Shown here: positions 9,501 to 16,908 of the stretch, one piece after another
Layout of the letters: every line of letters starts with the position of its first letter
How positions within the stretch are numbered: position 1 is the first letter of the stretch
Assembly (NCBI RefSeq): GCF_003335585.1
Contig: NZ_QBFD01000015.1
Span: 320,304 to 384,303 of the forward strand
Source: Sulfitobacter sp. DFL-14
Lineage (GTDB): Bacteria > Pseudomonadota > Alphaproteobacteria > Rhodobacterales > Rhodobacteraceae
Direction of reading: 5' to 3'
DNA length: 64,000 bases
Translations under genes and position numbers: made by a program
The notes under the pieces: model-generated
What the model saw: the letters and a program-made list of their open reading frames with translations, nothing else
Told to the model about the DNA's origin: nothing
Databases searched by the model: none

Positions 9501-9638
9501 ACCCGACATCATCGCCTTTTCGTCCAGCGCCGGATAGCGCGATCCGGTCCAGAACAGGTAGGCAAGAACGGCAACAATCAGAACACTCAGGACAAGTCGT
9601 AGAGTGTGGGGGCCTGTCGGCGCGGATGCATCTGTCAT
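6540..9638 (-). CDS. ArsP/DUF318-like permease fused to FG-GAP (VCBS) beta-propeller with UnbV/ASPIC C-terminus
   Basis: About 1032 residues. The N-terminal 400 contain nine or ten hydrophobic segments and the sequence GAPLGVCVNCAAPIAKGMYS, followed by ASPTLNVVVLTM; this resembles the cysteine-containing core of ArsP_1/DUF318 permeases, with C-V-N-C in place of the usual C-S-C-G. The next 550 residues hold at least six D-x-D-x-D-G-x-x-D calcium loops (for example DIDRDGDLDLAI, DIDNDGWLDLFLG, DADRDGDLDVALG, DLDSDGAADLVVG, DFDNDGWQDVYIV, DMDNDGDLDLLTH), typical of integrin-like FG-GAP propellers. A segment with six cysteines is inserted before the last two loops. The C-terminus (NRDGIGAVLRL, later RVHFGLGE and LRWADG) is an ASPIC/UnbV domain. 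An upstream TTG at 9674 with GAGG is an alternative start. Probably co-transcribed with the sulfotransferase and glycosyltransferase; function unknown. Confidence 0.85.
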   Translation of the reverse strand: MTDASAPTGPHTLRLVLSVLIVAVLAYLFWTGSRYPALDEKAMMSGAIQLEDSLSFEAKFPITADMTLPQRIFWSTLNWINTNKKGMTFGVLFAAAFLTMIPYLRRRSFKGGFANSFLGMVIGAPLGVCVNCAAPIAKGMYSAGLRAETTLSAMIASPTLNVVVLTMAFSILPFFMAVAKIALSLVVILVIVPLICRTLARNELPQDEVVCAMSPGGGLMAGKRLGNSPVGAVVNVAKEYLQNLWYILKLTVPLMLLAGFLGTVAAVLLPQDIITGLSFSVLALIAIALVGLFLPVPIAFDVVVTGALLSAGLSHGYVMGLLFTLGTFSVYSFFIVWQAIGLRAAGLLAAAVGVLGIIAGLGAQIYYDRQSDRALDILLQGNAAPVNAPLFMAAEAAGTDPWQVTSEDADRITLAAQPLAPLSNSAETGFTRMEASTIGIDKPVEFSFRDMWPPFWEGRSVSSGDIDRDGDLDLAIASTEVGLYLYLNDGQGQFTRQKIDMGPLADMAVFQSALVDIDNDGWLDLFLGTYRQGNYIWRNVDGQFSTDSLRPVQGRDTDILALSLSFADADRDGDLDVALGNWAAGWYRRIPGEESRNRVIWNDDGALSGQQFTDLPGLPGETLSILWTDLDSDGAADLVVGNDFDIPDYFYRGDGAGGLSMIDHASGLIPHTTTTTMAVKTADLSNDGTPEIYLAQIAGRSSGVSRKLKMQSLDQYCDGIADPQAKATCARNMEIKTWYKSGNNFDPTYASRCQELEGRYKDECRAMLVKDLAIQKEDPGICTLIPVGQTIPRAYCDAHFMPVRQPKPEEIALTHPQILRSNVLLSWGENAYSDQAAEVGLDVGGWSWDTKIFDFDNDGWQDVYIVNGTWVPNEVSPSNLFFHNQGNGTFKEASGTFGLEDYLMTAAATQFDMDNDGDLDLLTHPVNGPLVVFRNNSQTPGIVFELADMAGNRDGIGAVLRLTDANGLTQMREVQMGGGFMSFDAPRVHFGLGETGRATKLSLRWADGTETTIEGQLDAGNIYRISRTAGNG

Positions 9639-9680
9639 TGTGAAACTCAATTTTAAAAAATCCAATGTGCGCAAGATACC

Positions 9681-10550
9681 TCAATCTTGCGAAATCGCCA
9701 AACCCAATTGAAAGTCCGCCACCGCCTGCCGCAGATCGGTGGGAATTACCGACAGATCATTGGTGCCAGCACGTCCGATGGTGGTCGGACGTACCAGATC
9801 CGGGGGCGGTATCGAACCCGCCTTGCCGCCGGACAGCGCCTTGATCAGATGCCAGTAGCGCATCGGGTCGGTGCAGAAATCCTCGTATCGGATGACCATG
9901 AAGCGGCCCTGCATCCGTGTCTGGCCATAGGTCAACGCGCGGCGGTTCGCAGCCAGCCAGTAGCGCAGCTGGAGTACGGGCAGCGGCACATCGGGGTCAG
10001 GCGGAAGGCCAAGGATATGACCCCAGTTCTGCGCCTGCCAGGTGTTGCCGCTGAAAGCCATATCCAGCCCGTCCCGGACAATGTGGATGTAGCGAAAATC
10101 CGGCAGCAGCTGATCCAGGTATGGCAGGAAGACATGCGTGTTCGGTTCTTTCCATCCCCACGGCCCGCCCATGGCGACCGGCGATCCACCGCTTTGCAGC
10201 AGGTTCCGGGCCTGCGCGATCTTGGCCCCGCTGTCCCATGTCCCGTCTGGCAGCAGGTCCTGTTGCAGCATCTCGATCAGCGCCTGATCCGGCCCCGACA
10301 ATCCTGCAGCAAGCCCAAGTGTCATCGCCTGCCGGAACAGCCTGATCGCGGTCACGATCTGCGACACGTGCGGCGGTTTGTCCGTCCAGTCGCGACGTTT
10401 GAAAAGGACAGTGAACCACAGATTGTCCAACGGACCGTTCAGATCCTCGCCGATAAACACACCTGCCTGCCGCAACATTGCGGCGACGACCCGGGTGCCG
10501 CTGCCGCCCAGCCCCCCGATTGCCGTGATGGGTGCGGTCGGGACGTTCAT
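9681..10550 (-). CDS. Sulfotransferase family protein
   Basis: A 289-residue protein. The N-terminal GGLGGSGTRVVAAML is a PAPS-type P-loop (5-prime phosphosulfate loop), and the central YIHIVRDGLDMAFSGN supplies the R-D/S 3-prime phosphate-binding motif of sulfotransferases. No signal peptide, so it acts in the cytosol. Its start overlaps the stop of the upstream glycosyltransferase by four bases, and the permease/beta-propeller gene follows within about 40 bases. That context suggests sulfation of a glycan or surface protein; the acceptor is not identifiable. Confidence 0.82.
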   Translation of the reverse strand: MNVPTAPITAIGGLGGSGTRVVAAMLRQAGVFIGEDLNGPLDNLWFTVLFKRRDWTDKPPHVSQIVTAIRLFRQAMTLGLAAGLSGPDQALIEMLQQDLLPDGTWDSGAKIAQARNLLQSGGSPVAMGGPWGWKEPNTHVFLPYLDQLLPDFRYIHIVRDGLDMAFSGNTWQAQNWGHILGLPPDPDVPLPVLQLRYWLAANRRALTYGQTRMQGRFMVIRYEDFCTDPMRYWHLIKALSGGKAGSIPPPDLVRPTTIGRAGTNDLSVIPTDLRQAVADFQLGLAISQD

Positions 10551-11437
10551 TTAAGAAACGGCATCGCTGCGGCGGGCATACCCCCGACATAGATCGGGTT
10601 TGGTACCGGCACGGGGACAAAGCGTGCGCCGCGCAGGTCTGTGTATTCCTCGTGAAAAGCCTGCAACGGATGCTGCCTGGGCGGTGAATTGGTTGCGATC
10701 CCGCCGTGCACCTGGTGAAAGACGCCTTCACCCAGCAGTTTGACCGGCACGACACCGGGCTGTTGCAGCACCCGGTTTCGGAAGTCATGGTTACAGAACC
10801 CGCCCCCCGGTGACTGGAACGCGGGATCGAAGCCGCCCATGTCCAGGAACCTGTCCCGGGAAAGGGCGATCCAGCTGCATTCCACCGGGAAATCGCCAAA
10901 GAAACCGGTGCCGGACGAGGGTGCTATCGTGGATATGTCAAACAGGCGATACCCGTCCCCGCGCCAGGCTGCCTGTTCCAGCAAGGCGTCTTCGACCGTT
11001 TGATTGTACCCCTCCTGCGTCGATTTGGGCTGCACATCCGGCCCCAGATGCCACGACAGCGCACAGACAACCGCCTCAGGATATGCGGTGAAAGCCGACA
11101 GGGTGTGATGCAAGATACCGGGTGTTGCCATGCGTGCGCCATCCACGATGAGTGCCAGCACCTCTCCCTTGGCCATCTGCGCACCCAGGTTGATCGCATC
11201 AACGGGGGACTTGCTGGCTGTTTTGTGGAAATGATATTGAAACTGCGGCCCGAAGCGGGTCACGTCGGCCATGTCCAGCGGCGCGGAAGAGCCATTGTCA
11301 ATCACGATCACTTCGTAGTCGTCAGGCTTCACCCCGATCTGATGTGCAAGACTAAGGGAATACAGCGTGCGCGCCGCCTCCCGCCGCATGTTGTGCATGA
11401 TCACGACAACGGACAGTTTCATGGGGGAAAGGTTCAT
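10547..11437 (-). CDS. Glycosyltransferase family 2 protein
   Basis: A 296-residue GT-A enzyme. It opens with KLSVVVIMHNMRREAARTLYSL and has YEVIVIDNGSS (nucleotide-sugar binding), followed by VLALIVDGARMA where D-G replaces the usual D-x-D metal motif. The later WIALSRDRFLDMGGFDPAF is the acceptor-side region of GT2 enzymes. The ATG at 11437 is used; a second ATG six codons on is possible. First gene of the operon glycosyltransferase, sulfotransferase, permease/propeller. Likely sugar addition to a surface polymer; donor and acceptor unknown. Confidence 0.85.
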   Translation of the reverse strand: MNLSPMKLSVVVIMHNMRREAARTLYSLSLAHQIGVKPDDYEVIVIDNGSSAPLDMADVTRFGPQFQYHFHKTASKSPVDAINLGAQMAKGEVLALIVDGARMATPGILHHTLSAFTAYPEAVVCALSWHLGPDVQPKSTQEGYNQTVEDALLEQAAWRGDGYRLFDISTIAPSSGTGFFGDFPVECSWIALSRDRFLDMGGFDPAFQSPGGGFCNHDFRNRVLQQPGVVPVKLLGEGVFHQVHGGIATNSPPRQHPLQAFHEEYTDLRGARFVPVPVPNPIYVGGMPAAAMPFLK

Positions 11438-11571
11438 GTGTGCCCTGTATCTCTTGTGGTCAAACGACAGTCCGCGGTGAAAGGTGGAAACCTGGGATGA
11501 GCTGCGTTCTGGTCTGCCCGAACAGAGCTACCCCATTGAGATATCGACCTCAATGCGCACCAGCAGAAACG

Positions 11572-11605
11572 CCAACCGCCACCCCGTTGCCGGAGCGGCG
11601 GCTGG
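11572..11605 (-). terminator. Imperfect hairpin after the fibre-like gene
   Basis: CCAACCGCC (11572-11580) pairs with GGCGGCTGG (11597-11605) with one G-T pair and a 16-base loop. It lies just downstream of the minus-strand gene ending at 11631 and is followed on that strand by only three T residues (GTTTC). A weak intrinsic terminator is possible; the large loop lowers confidence. Confidence 0.3.
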
Positions 11606-11630
11606 TCTTTATCTTCGCGGTTCGCCCTGA

Positions 11631-12821
11631 TCAGTTGGCGCTTTTCAGCGTTTCGACTTCCGCTTTCAGCTCTGAAATCAGCGCCTGCTGCTCAAGCGTG
11701 TAGAGGGTCAGTTCTTCGACCTTCTCCAGCAACTTCAGCTGCATATCCACGACGTTGAAACGCAGTTCCGAATTGATCTTGTGCGCCGAAGGAACCCCCG
11801 GCAAGTGACCGTTTGCTTCGATGAACGCCTCGACTTCTGCCAGCGGCAAGAGCTTGTAATCCGGCTCGAAGACGTAATCCGGCACGTTCAGCGGTGTGCC
11901 GTTAACGATGATCTGGCCCGTGACGATGACAGCGTCGGAATTGGCATTGTCACCGATTTTCAGCAGGTTATTGTCCGCGCCTTCGTCCACCTTGATCGGT
12001 GTGTTGCCGCCGACCACACCGATGTTCAGACGCCCGGAATCCGCCTGCGCGCGGAATTCCCATGTCCCCGTGACCGCACCAGCGGTTTCCAGTGCAAAGG
12101 ACGCGTCATTGCCCCCGCCGTTGGCCTCGATCAAAAGGTTCGCAGGGCCGTTGGACCGTTTCACATGCAAAGATGCTTCGGGGTTTGTGCCGGCGCTCAT
12201 ACCTACGTTTTCGTTGCCGGCAATATGGATGGAGGATGATGCCGCGCCGGGCGCGATGCGGAAAGGCAATGTGCTCCCGTTGGTAGCGTCACGAATGAAA
12301 AAGCTCGTCTCGTTGCCGGCCACGTCCCATGTTTGCGCCGCAAACCCGCTGGATGTGTCCTGTTCAAGACGCAGGGTGGGCGTGTTTCCATTCCTGGCAT
12401 GCAGATCAGTAACAGGCGTCGCGGTTCCGAAACCGACCTTCCCGGAACTGTTCACAAAGATCGAGTTCGAACGCGCGCCGGACAAGATGGTGAAGGGCGT
12501 TCTGCCATTGTCGATTTCATCAACGGAAAACTTGTTGGCGCCGCCGCTGGTGGAATCGTTGAAAGTCAGTTGCCAGTCCACGCTCGGGAAAGTGCCAACT
12601 GACGTATCCATCGCTTTGATCCGCAGGTTGTTTTCCTTGAGCCGGATCGTGTCGGAACCGAAGGCCTCGCCGTTGGCACAATCGAACCCCACGCAAAGCG
12701 ACCGCGTAATGATCACGTCGTCGGCATGAACGACATCCGCCATCGCCATGCCGGATGTCAGCAACAGGGCACCCGCGGCCAGCGCGGTGCTACCCCTTAT
12801 TCTGGATGCGGTAATAGACAT
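11631..12821 (-). CDS. Secreted fibre-like protein with tail-spike-type C-terminal module
   Basis: A 396-residue exported protein. A Sec signal peptide (TALAAGALLLTSGMAMA, cleavage near residue 28) precedes a Gly/Asn/Ser/Thr-rich body built of repeated short strands such as SGKVGFGTATPVTDLHARNG and NVGMSAGTNPEASLHVKRSN, the G-I-G-T-x-x-P-x-x-x-L-x-V pattern of trimeric tail-fibre and adhesin shafts. The end (PDYVFEPDYKLLPLAEVEAF, then NGHLPGVPSA) followed by a Leu/Glu-rich coiled coil is the conserved module that caps many such proteins and resembles the region preceding S74-type intramolecular chaperones. AAGGGAA precedes the ATG. Being a folded-type fibre next to a type II secretion system, it is a good candidate substrate; that is inference. 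Confidence 0.75.
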   Translation of the reverse strand: MSITASRIRGSTALAAGALLLTSGMAMADVVHADDVIITRSLCVGFDCANGEAFGSDTIRLKENNLRIKAMDTSVGTFPSVDWQLTFNDSTSGGANKFSVDEIDNGRTPFTILSGARSNSIFVNSSGKVGFGTATPVTDLHARNGNTPTLRLEQDTSSGFAAQTWDVAGNETSFFIRDATNGSTLPFRIAPGAASSSIHIAGNENVGMSAGTNPEASLHVKRSNGPANLLIEANGGGNDASFALETAGAVTGTWEFRAQADSGRLNIGVVGGNTPIKVDEGADNNLLKIGDNANSDAVIVTGQIIVNGTPLNVPDYVFEPDYKLLPLAEVEAFIEANGHLPGVPSAHKINSELRFNVVDMQLKLLEKVEELTLYTLEQQALISELKAEVETLKSAN

Positions 12822-13127
12822 GTTAATTTCCCTTCATAATATGCGGTCAATGCCGCGAAATCATTTGTCAGCAATGGTCGGCTGTCAGTTTCGGCTGCTA
12901 TGCGCATTGTTCGCATCGACCGTTTAAAAGAAAGAAATACAAATTCGCTAAATCGCACCGACCGCGGCTGCATAGTTCAATAAAATATCAAACAAGGTTT
13001 GCCGCAGGCAAACATTATCTCAAAATCGTCTTGTTTCGAAGCATTTTGTTACGCTTCCAACCAATTGTCCCTGATCCCCAAACAGTGGCGAAGCCGGTCT
13101 TCTACTTATGGTAGAAACGCGCGCAGA
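12822..13127. other. 306-base intergenic region, AT-richer, promoter of the fibre-like gene
   Basis: This gap lies between the start of the fibre-like gene (12821, minus strand) and the stop of the second Sel1 gene (13128). It is visibly richer in A/T than its surroundings and must hold the promoter of the fibre-like gene, but I cannot assign a convincing -35/-10 pair. It also holds the hairpin at 12997-13013, a six-base-pair hairpin at 13100-13116, and a nine-base inverted repeat TCCCTGATC / GATCAGGGA whose right arm overlaps the Sel1 stop. No coding sequence is apparent. Confidence 0.5.
12997..13013 (-). terminator. Perfect short hairpin, possible terminator of the Sel1 operon
   Basis: GTTTGCC, loop GCA, GGCAAAC: a perfect seven-base-pair stem. 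On the minus strand it is followed by CTTGTTTGATATTTTA, which is T-rich though not a clean run. It lies about 115 bases beyond the Sel1 gene stop, so it could end that transcript before the fibre-like gene promoter. Confidence 0.4.
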
Positions 13128-14315
13128 TCAGGGAATCACTTTGGCACGCGCCTGAGCCTCGTTTATCTGCGCCGCTGTCATCTGCTTGATGTAGCCATCG
13201 CTAATGTTTTTCGCCTCTTCCGCGCCCCCCGCCGCCGCCCGAAGGATCCACATCTGTGCAAGTACGAAGTCCTGCGGCACCCCTTTCCCCTGAAAATAAA
13301 GGCTGCCGAGATTGGCCATGGCTGGCGCATATCCGGCTTCAGCGGCCGCACGGAACAGGGCGGCGGCCTGGAATTGATTTTGAAACGGCGCATCGGGCGA
13401 TTGCAGCAACACCCAACCCAGTTGGAACATCGCAACCGGGTCCCCGCCGGAGGCCCGGGATTGCACATCTTTCAGCACCTGCTCGGACAGATCCAGTGGT
13501 TTGAGCCGCGCATCATAGATCAATGCAGATTGCTGTTCTGCGTCGGGTTCGGTCTGCCTTCCCCCGGCGCGGTACAGCGCCTTCGCCCGCTCTTCATCAA
13601 GCTCGACGCCATAACCATTCTCGTAAAGCACGCCCAGATTGGTCATCGCGGTTGGCAGCCCCAATTCGACTGCAGCGGTAAAATACTCTGCCGCGCGCGC
13701 ATAATCCTGCGGCACGCCGGTGCCCCGCACGTAAAGAAGCCCCAGATTGTTCAACGCACGCCCGTTGCCCTGCGCCGCAGGACCCTCGTAAAGCTCAAGC
13801 GCACGGAGATAATCCTGCTCGACCCCACGCCCTTCCTGGTAGAGAACACCAAGGCTGACAGCGGCATCATCTAGGCCAGCGTCGGTGGCCTGCTGATAAA
13901 GCTGTGCCACCCGGCTCATATCGTCTCCGACCACTTCCAAGGCGCGCGCCAGATCAAAGACATGCTGTGGATCACCAGATGCCGCAGCGCTCTCGAAAAG
14001 GCGCAAGGCCTCTTCGACATCCTTGTCGCCGCCCAGCCCCTCGAACCGGTAGCGCGCCAATTGGTTGCTGGCACCCGGATGCCCCTGTGCCGCAGCAAGC
14101 GCGAACCACCGCGCCGCCGCTGCATAATCCTCCGATGCGCCTTCGCCCGTATGGTAACGCATGCCCAGCGCGAATTGCGCGTCGGCCTGCCCGGCCTCTG
14201 CCGCCACTTCCAACTCGGCCAACGGTATTTCGTTCAGGGTCTGCGCCCAGACTTGCCCGCCTGAACAAACCAGTGCCAAGGCAAGGATCGCGTGAAGTAC
14301 CGGACGGAACGCCAT
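13128..14315 (-). CDS. Periplasmic Sel1-repeat (TPR-like) protein, downstream partner
   Basis: A 395-residue protein with a Sec signal peptide (AILALALVCSGGQVWAQ). It consists of Sel1-like repeats of about 36 residues with the A-x-x-x-L-G-x-x-Y-x-x-G-x-G-V-x-x-D-x-x-x-A pattern, for example ALNNLGLLYVRGTGVPQDYA and AMTNLGVLYENGYGVELDEE. A stretch at roughly residues 245-290 is less repetitive and may be a linker. The start codon shares one base with the stop of the upstream Sel1 gene (TGATG), so translation is coupled. Sel1 proteins usually scaffold complexes; position beside the type II secretion genes suggests a role with envelope assembly, which is inference. Confidence 0.83.
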   Translation of the reverse strand: MAFRPVLHAILALALVCSGGQVWAQTLNEIPLAELEVAAEAGQADAQFALGMRYHTGEGASEDYAAAARWFALAAAQGHPGASNQLARYRFEGLGGDKDVEEALRLFESAAASGDPQHVFDLARALEVVGDDMSRVAQLYQQATDAGLDDAAVSLGVLYQEGRGVEQDYLRALELYEGPAAQGNGRALNNLGLLYVRGTGVPQDYARAAEYFTAAVELGLPTAMTNLGVLYENGYGVELDEERAKALYRAGGRQTEPDAEQQSALIYDARLKPLDLSEQVLKDVQSRASGGDPVAMFQLGWVLLQSPDAPFQNQFQAAALFRAAAEAGYAPAMANLGSLYFQGKGVPQDFVLAQMWILRAAAGGAEEAKNISDGYIKQMTAAQINEAQARAKVIP

Positions 14316-15946
14316 CAGTCGCGCGCTGTCGGTTCGGAGGAACCAGGATCAGAGGTCCGGACCACCTGATCCGTCTGCGGGGCGCGCGCCCGCGCCGTGT
14401 CGAAATATGCACGGGCTTCGGCCTGTGCCTCTGCAATCTGATCCGGCGTCATCAGGTCACCGACAACCCCCCTTGTCTCTGCCGCTTCCGGGTGTCCACT
14501 GGCGGCCGCGATGTTCAGCCACTTGTGCGCTGCGACATAATCCAGATCGACCCCGTCACCGGTTACATACAGATTGCCCAGCTGAAACTGGGCCGGAACG
14601 CTTCCCGCCATTGCGGCGCGCTGGATCAGGTCGACGCCTTCAGCCTTCTTGCCTTCCTTTTGCAGATAGAATTCTCCCAGGTTGACCTGGGCGATCCGCA
14701 CCCCGGCATCCGCCTGGCCCAAGAGCCACGCCTCAGCCTCTGCATCGGCATTCTGGATCAGGTCGGTCATGACCCAGGGGACCGCCTGATGCGGCGACAT
14801 CAGACCGTCAAGCAGCCCGGCCTTGGCCATTTGCGAAATTGCCAGCGCGCCATTCAACTCACCCTGCTGTGCCGCCTTGTCATAAAGCGCCACGGCCTTG
14901 GCCAGGTCCTGTTCAGTTCCCGTACCGTTTGCATAAAGCTGCCCGAGCGCAAAGGTGGATCGGCCCAGGTTCAGGTCCGACGCCTGTTCGAACCACCTGA
15001 GCGCCTTGTTGTAATCCTGCGGCAACAAACCACCGCTGACATATCCGATACCGAGGTTGTGCATGGCCGACCGGTCGCCCGCCTCTGCCGCGGCGCCAAG
15101 CCAGCGCAGGGCCTCTGCCGCGTCTGGTGTCACACCATCTGCGCCGACAAGATACTTGGTACCCAGTTCGCGCTGCGCTTGCGGCTGTCCGTTCTCGGCG
15201 GCGCGACGAAACCAGTCCAGCGCCGCTTGCTTGTCCACGGGCACCCCGCCGCCATTGTCCAGCGCATTGGCCAGAAAATACTGTGCTTCAGGCAAACCGG
15301 CCCCGGCTGCTTCTTCCAGCCAGCGCAGCGCCTCCGGCGGGTTTGCTTCGGTGCCCTGCCCCCGGGAGTAGGCTTTGCTCAACTCGAATTGCGCGTGCAT
15401 GTTGCCGCCCTCGCTTGCCGCGAGAAACCAGTCAAAGGCACGGCCGACATCCTGTCCCACCCCTTTGCCGGACAGCAAAAGCAGCCCAAGGTAATATTGC
15501 GCCTCGTCATCGCCGCGTGTCGCGGCGTTCGACAATAGCTCCGCAGCGCGCTCCGCATTCCCTTCGCCCTTGCTGCTGAGCAAAACACGCGCCAGCAGCG
15601 TGGCGGCATCCGCATTGTTCTGCGCGACCGCTTTTTCAAGCCAGCCGACGGCGCCCTGCACGTCTCTCGGCCCGCCTGTGCCCTCCAGCAGAACCCGCCC
15701 ATAGCGGTATTGCGCGAGGGCTGTGCCCTCCTCCTCGGCCAGGGTCTTGAGCCCCCTGCGGACAAAGACGAAATCGCCGCGTTGCCATGCCTGTTCGACC
15801 TCTGTCATTGTCGCGGGCGCGGCTGCTTCATCTGTCGCGCTGTCGGATGTGGCGCTGCTGTCCTGCGCAGCCAATGGCACAGCCAGTCCCGCAAGCAAAA
15901 GGGTCACCGAAAGAAGGCGGGTTGCGGAATTCTGAAATGAAATCAT
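14315..15946 (-). CDS. Periplasmic Sel1-repeat (TPR-like) protein, upstream partner
   Basis: A 543-residue protein. The ATG at 15946 is chosen because it begins a signal peptide (SVTLLLAGLAVPLAAQ); the frame is open upstream for 25 codons without signal-like sequence. It holds about ten or eleven Sel1 repeats such as AQYYLGLLLLSGKGVGQDVG, AQYFLANALDNGGGVPVDKQ and AMHNLGIGYVSGGLLPQDYN, followed by a charged C-terminal tail ending in SEPTARD. Acts presumably in the periplasm as a protein-protein scaffold. It forms a two-gene unit with the shorter Sel1 gene; paralogy suggests duplication and specialisation. Confidence 0.83.
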   Translation of the reverse strand: MISFQNSATRLLSVTLLLAGLAVPLAAQDSSATSDSATDEAAAPATMTEVEQAWQRGDFVFVRRGLKTLAEEEGTALAQYRYGRVLLEGTGGPRDVQGAVGWLEKAVAQNNADAATLLARVLLSSKGEGNAERAAELLSNAATRGDDEAQYYLGLLLLSGKGVGQDVGRAFDWFLAASEGGNMHAQFELSKAYSRGQGTEANPPEALRWLEEAAGAGLPEAQYFLANALDNGGGVPVDKQAALDWFRRAAENGQPQAQRELGTKYLVGADGVTPDAAEALRWLGAAAEAGDRSAMHNLGIGYVSGGLLPQDYNKALRWFEQASDLNLGRSTFALGQLYANGTGTEQDLAKAVALYDKAAQQGELNGALAISQMAKAGLLDGLMSPHQAVPWVMTDLIQNADAEAEAWLLGQADAGVRIAQVNLGEFYLQKEGKKAEGVDLIQRAAMAGSVPAQFQLGNLYVTGDGVDLDYVAAHKWLNIAAASGHPEAAETRGVVGDLMTPDQIAEAQAEARAYFDTARARAPQTDQVVRTSDPGSSEPTARD

Positions 15947-16045
15947 ATGCTCGCTCGGATAAGGGGACAGGTGCCGCAGCAATGGTCCTGCAGGCGGAAT
16001 TTCTAAATGCACCGCGACCATACCCGGCGCGAACGTGAAGTCAAT

Positions 16046-16816
16046 TCACCAGGCCATGGGCGCCAGCTGCGGTCCGGTCAGCCAGAGCATCGCCGCAGCG
16101 GCACAGAGGGCAGCGCCAAATGGCAGGGGGCGGTCGGCAGCAAGCGATTGTCTGTTCACCAACCTCTGACCCAGCGCGACCACCAAGGCCATAACCGCTG
16201 CAAGCAGAACCAGAAGCGGCAGGTCGTATGGCCCACTAAAGGCCCCGAGCCCCACCATCAGCTTTACATCCCCCAGACCCAGCCCTTCGCGCCGCCGCAA
16301 CAGCCAATAGCCCCAGCGCAGCGCAGCGAAACTGCCCGCGCCCAGCGCCGCGCCCAGAGCGGCCTGTTCCAGACCCACACCCTGCGGTGCCAGCGCCATG
16401 GCAAAAGCCACCAGTGCCAGCGCCGCCGTCAGCGGATCGAACAGCCGAAACCAAATCAGGTCGGCTGTTGCCAGCGCCGCAAGAAGCCACAGGAAAGCCG
16501 CCGACAAGACAACCTCCGTTGCGCCACCGCCCCGCAGAACAGCCAGAATGCCCAGGCCAAGGCAGATCAGTTCAAGATAGAGCAGCCAGGACGGTATCAC
16601 GGCACCACAGTTTTTGCACCGCCCCCTCTGGATCAGAAACGACAGGATCGGGACCATCTGCCAAGCCTTGAGCGCCGTACCACAGCTGCGACACCCCGAT
16701 GCGCGCAGGACGGTATCCTCTCCGCGCGGCAGCCTGTCCACAAGCACGGCGAGGAAAGACCCGATTGCCGGCCCGAGCAGGATCACCAGCAATAGCAACG
16801 GCTGCGCCCCTGTCAT
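16046..16816 (-). CDS. gspO: Prepilin peptidase / N-methyltransferase (GspO, type IV prepilin peptidase family)
   Basis: A 256-residue membrane protein with about seven hydrophobic segments. The ATG at 16816 places the first helix (LLLLVILLGPAIGSFLAVLV) at the N-terminus as in the family; longer starts add no membrane sequence. Two C-x-x-C pairs (CRSC and CKNC, about residues 44-75) form the zinc-binding cytosolic loop. The catalytic aspartates sit in TADLIWFRLFDP and GLGLGDVKLMVGLG, the second being the G-x-G-D-x-K/F signature. It should cleave and methylate the GspG-K pseudopilins. It is divergent from gspG, leaving about 90 bases for back-to-back promoters. Confidence 0.92.
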   Translation of the reverse strand: MTGAQPLLLLVILLGPAIGSFLAVLVDRLPRGEDTVLRASGCRSCGTALKAWQMVPILSFLIQRGRCKNCGAVIPSWLLYLELICLGLGILAVLRGGGATEVVLSAAFLWLLAALATADLIWFRLFDPLTAALALVAFAMALAPQGVGLEQAALGAALGAGSFAALRWGYWLLRRREGLGLGDVKLMVGLGAFSGPYDLPLLVLLAAVMALVVALGQRLVNRQSLAADRPLPFGAALCAAAAMLWLTGPQLAPMAW

Positions 16817-16908
16817 CCGACCGGCCGTCCCTTCAAATTTTGCAACATCGCATAGACAATCATATCGCCCCCCTCCTATCATGCGCTGAATTGAAAAGGA
16901 CATATTTG

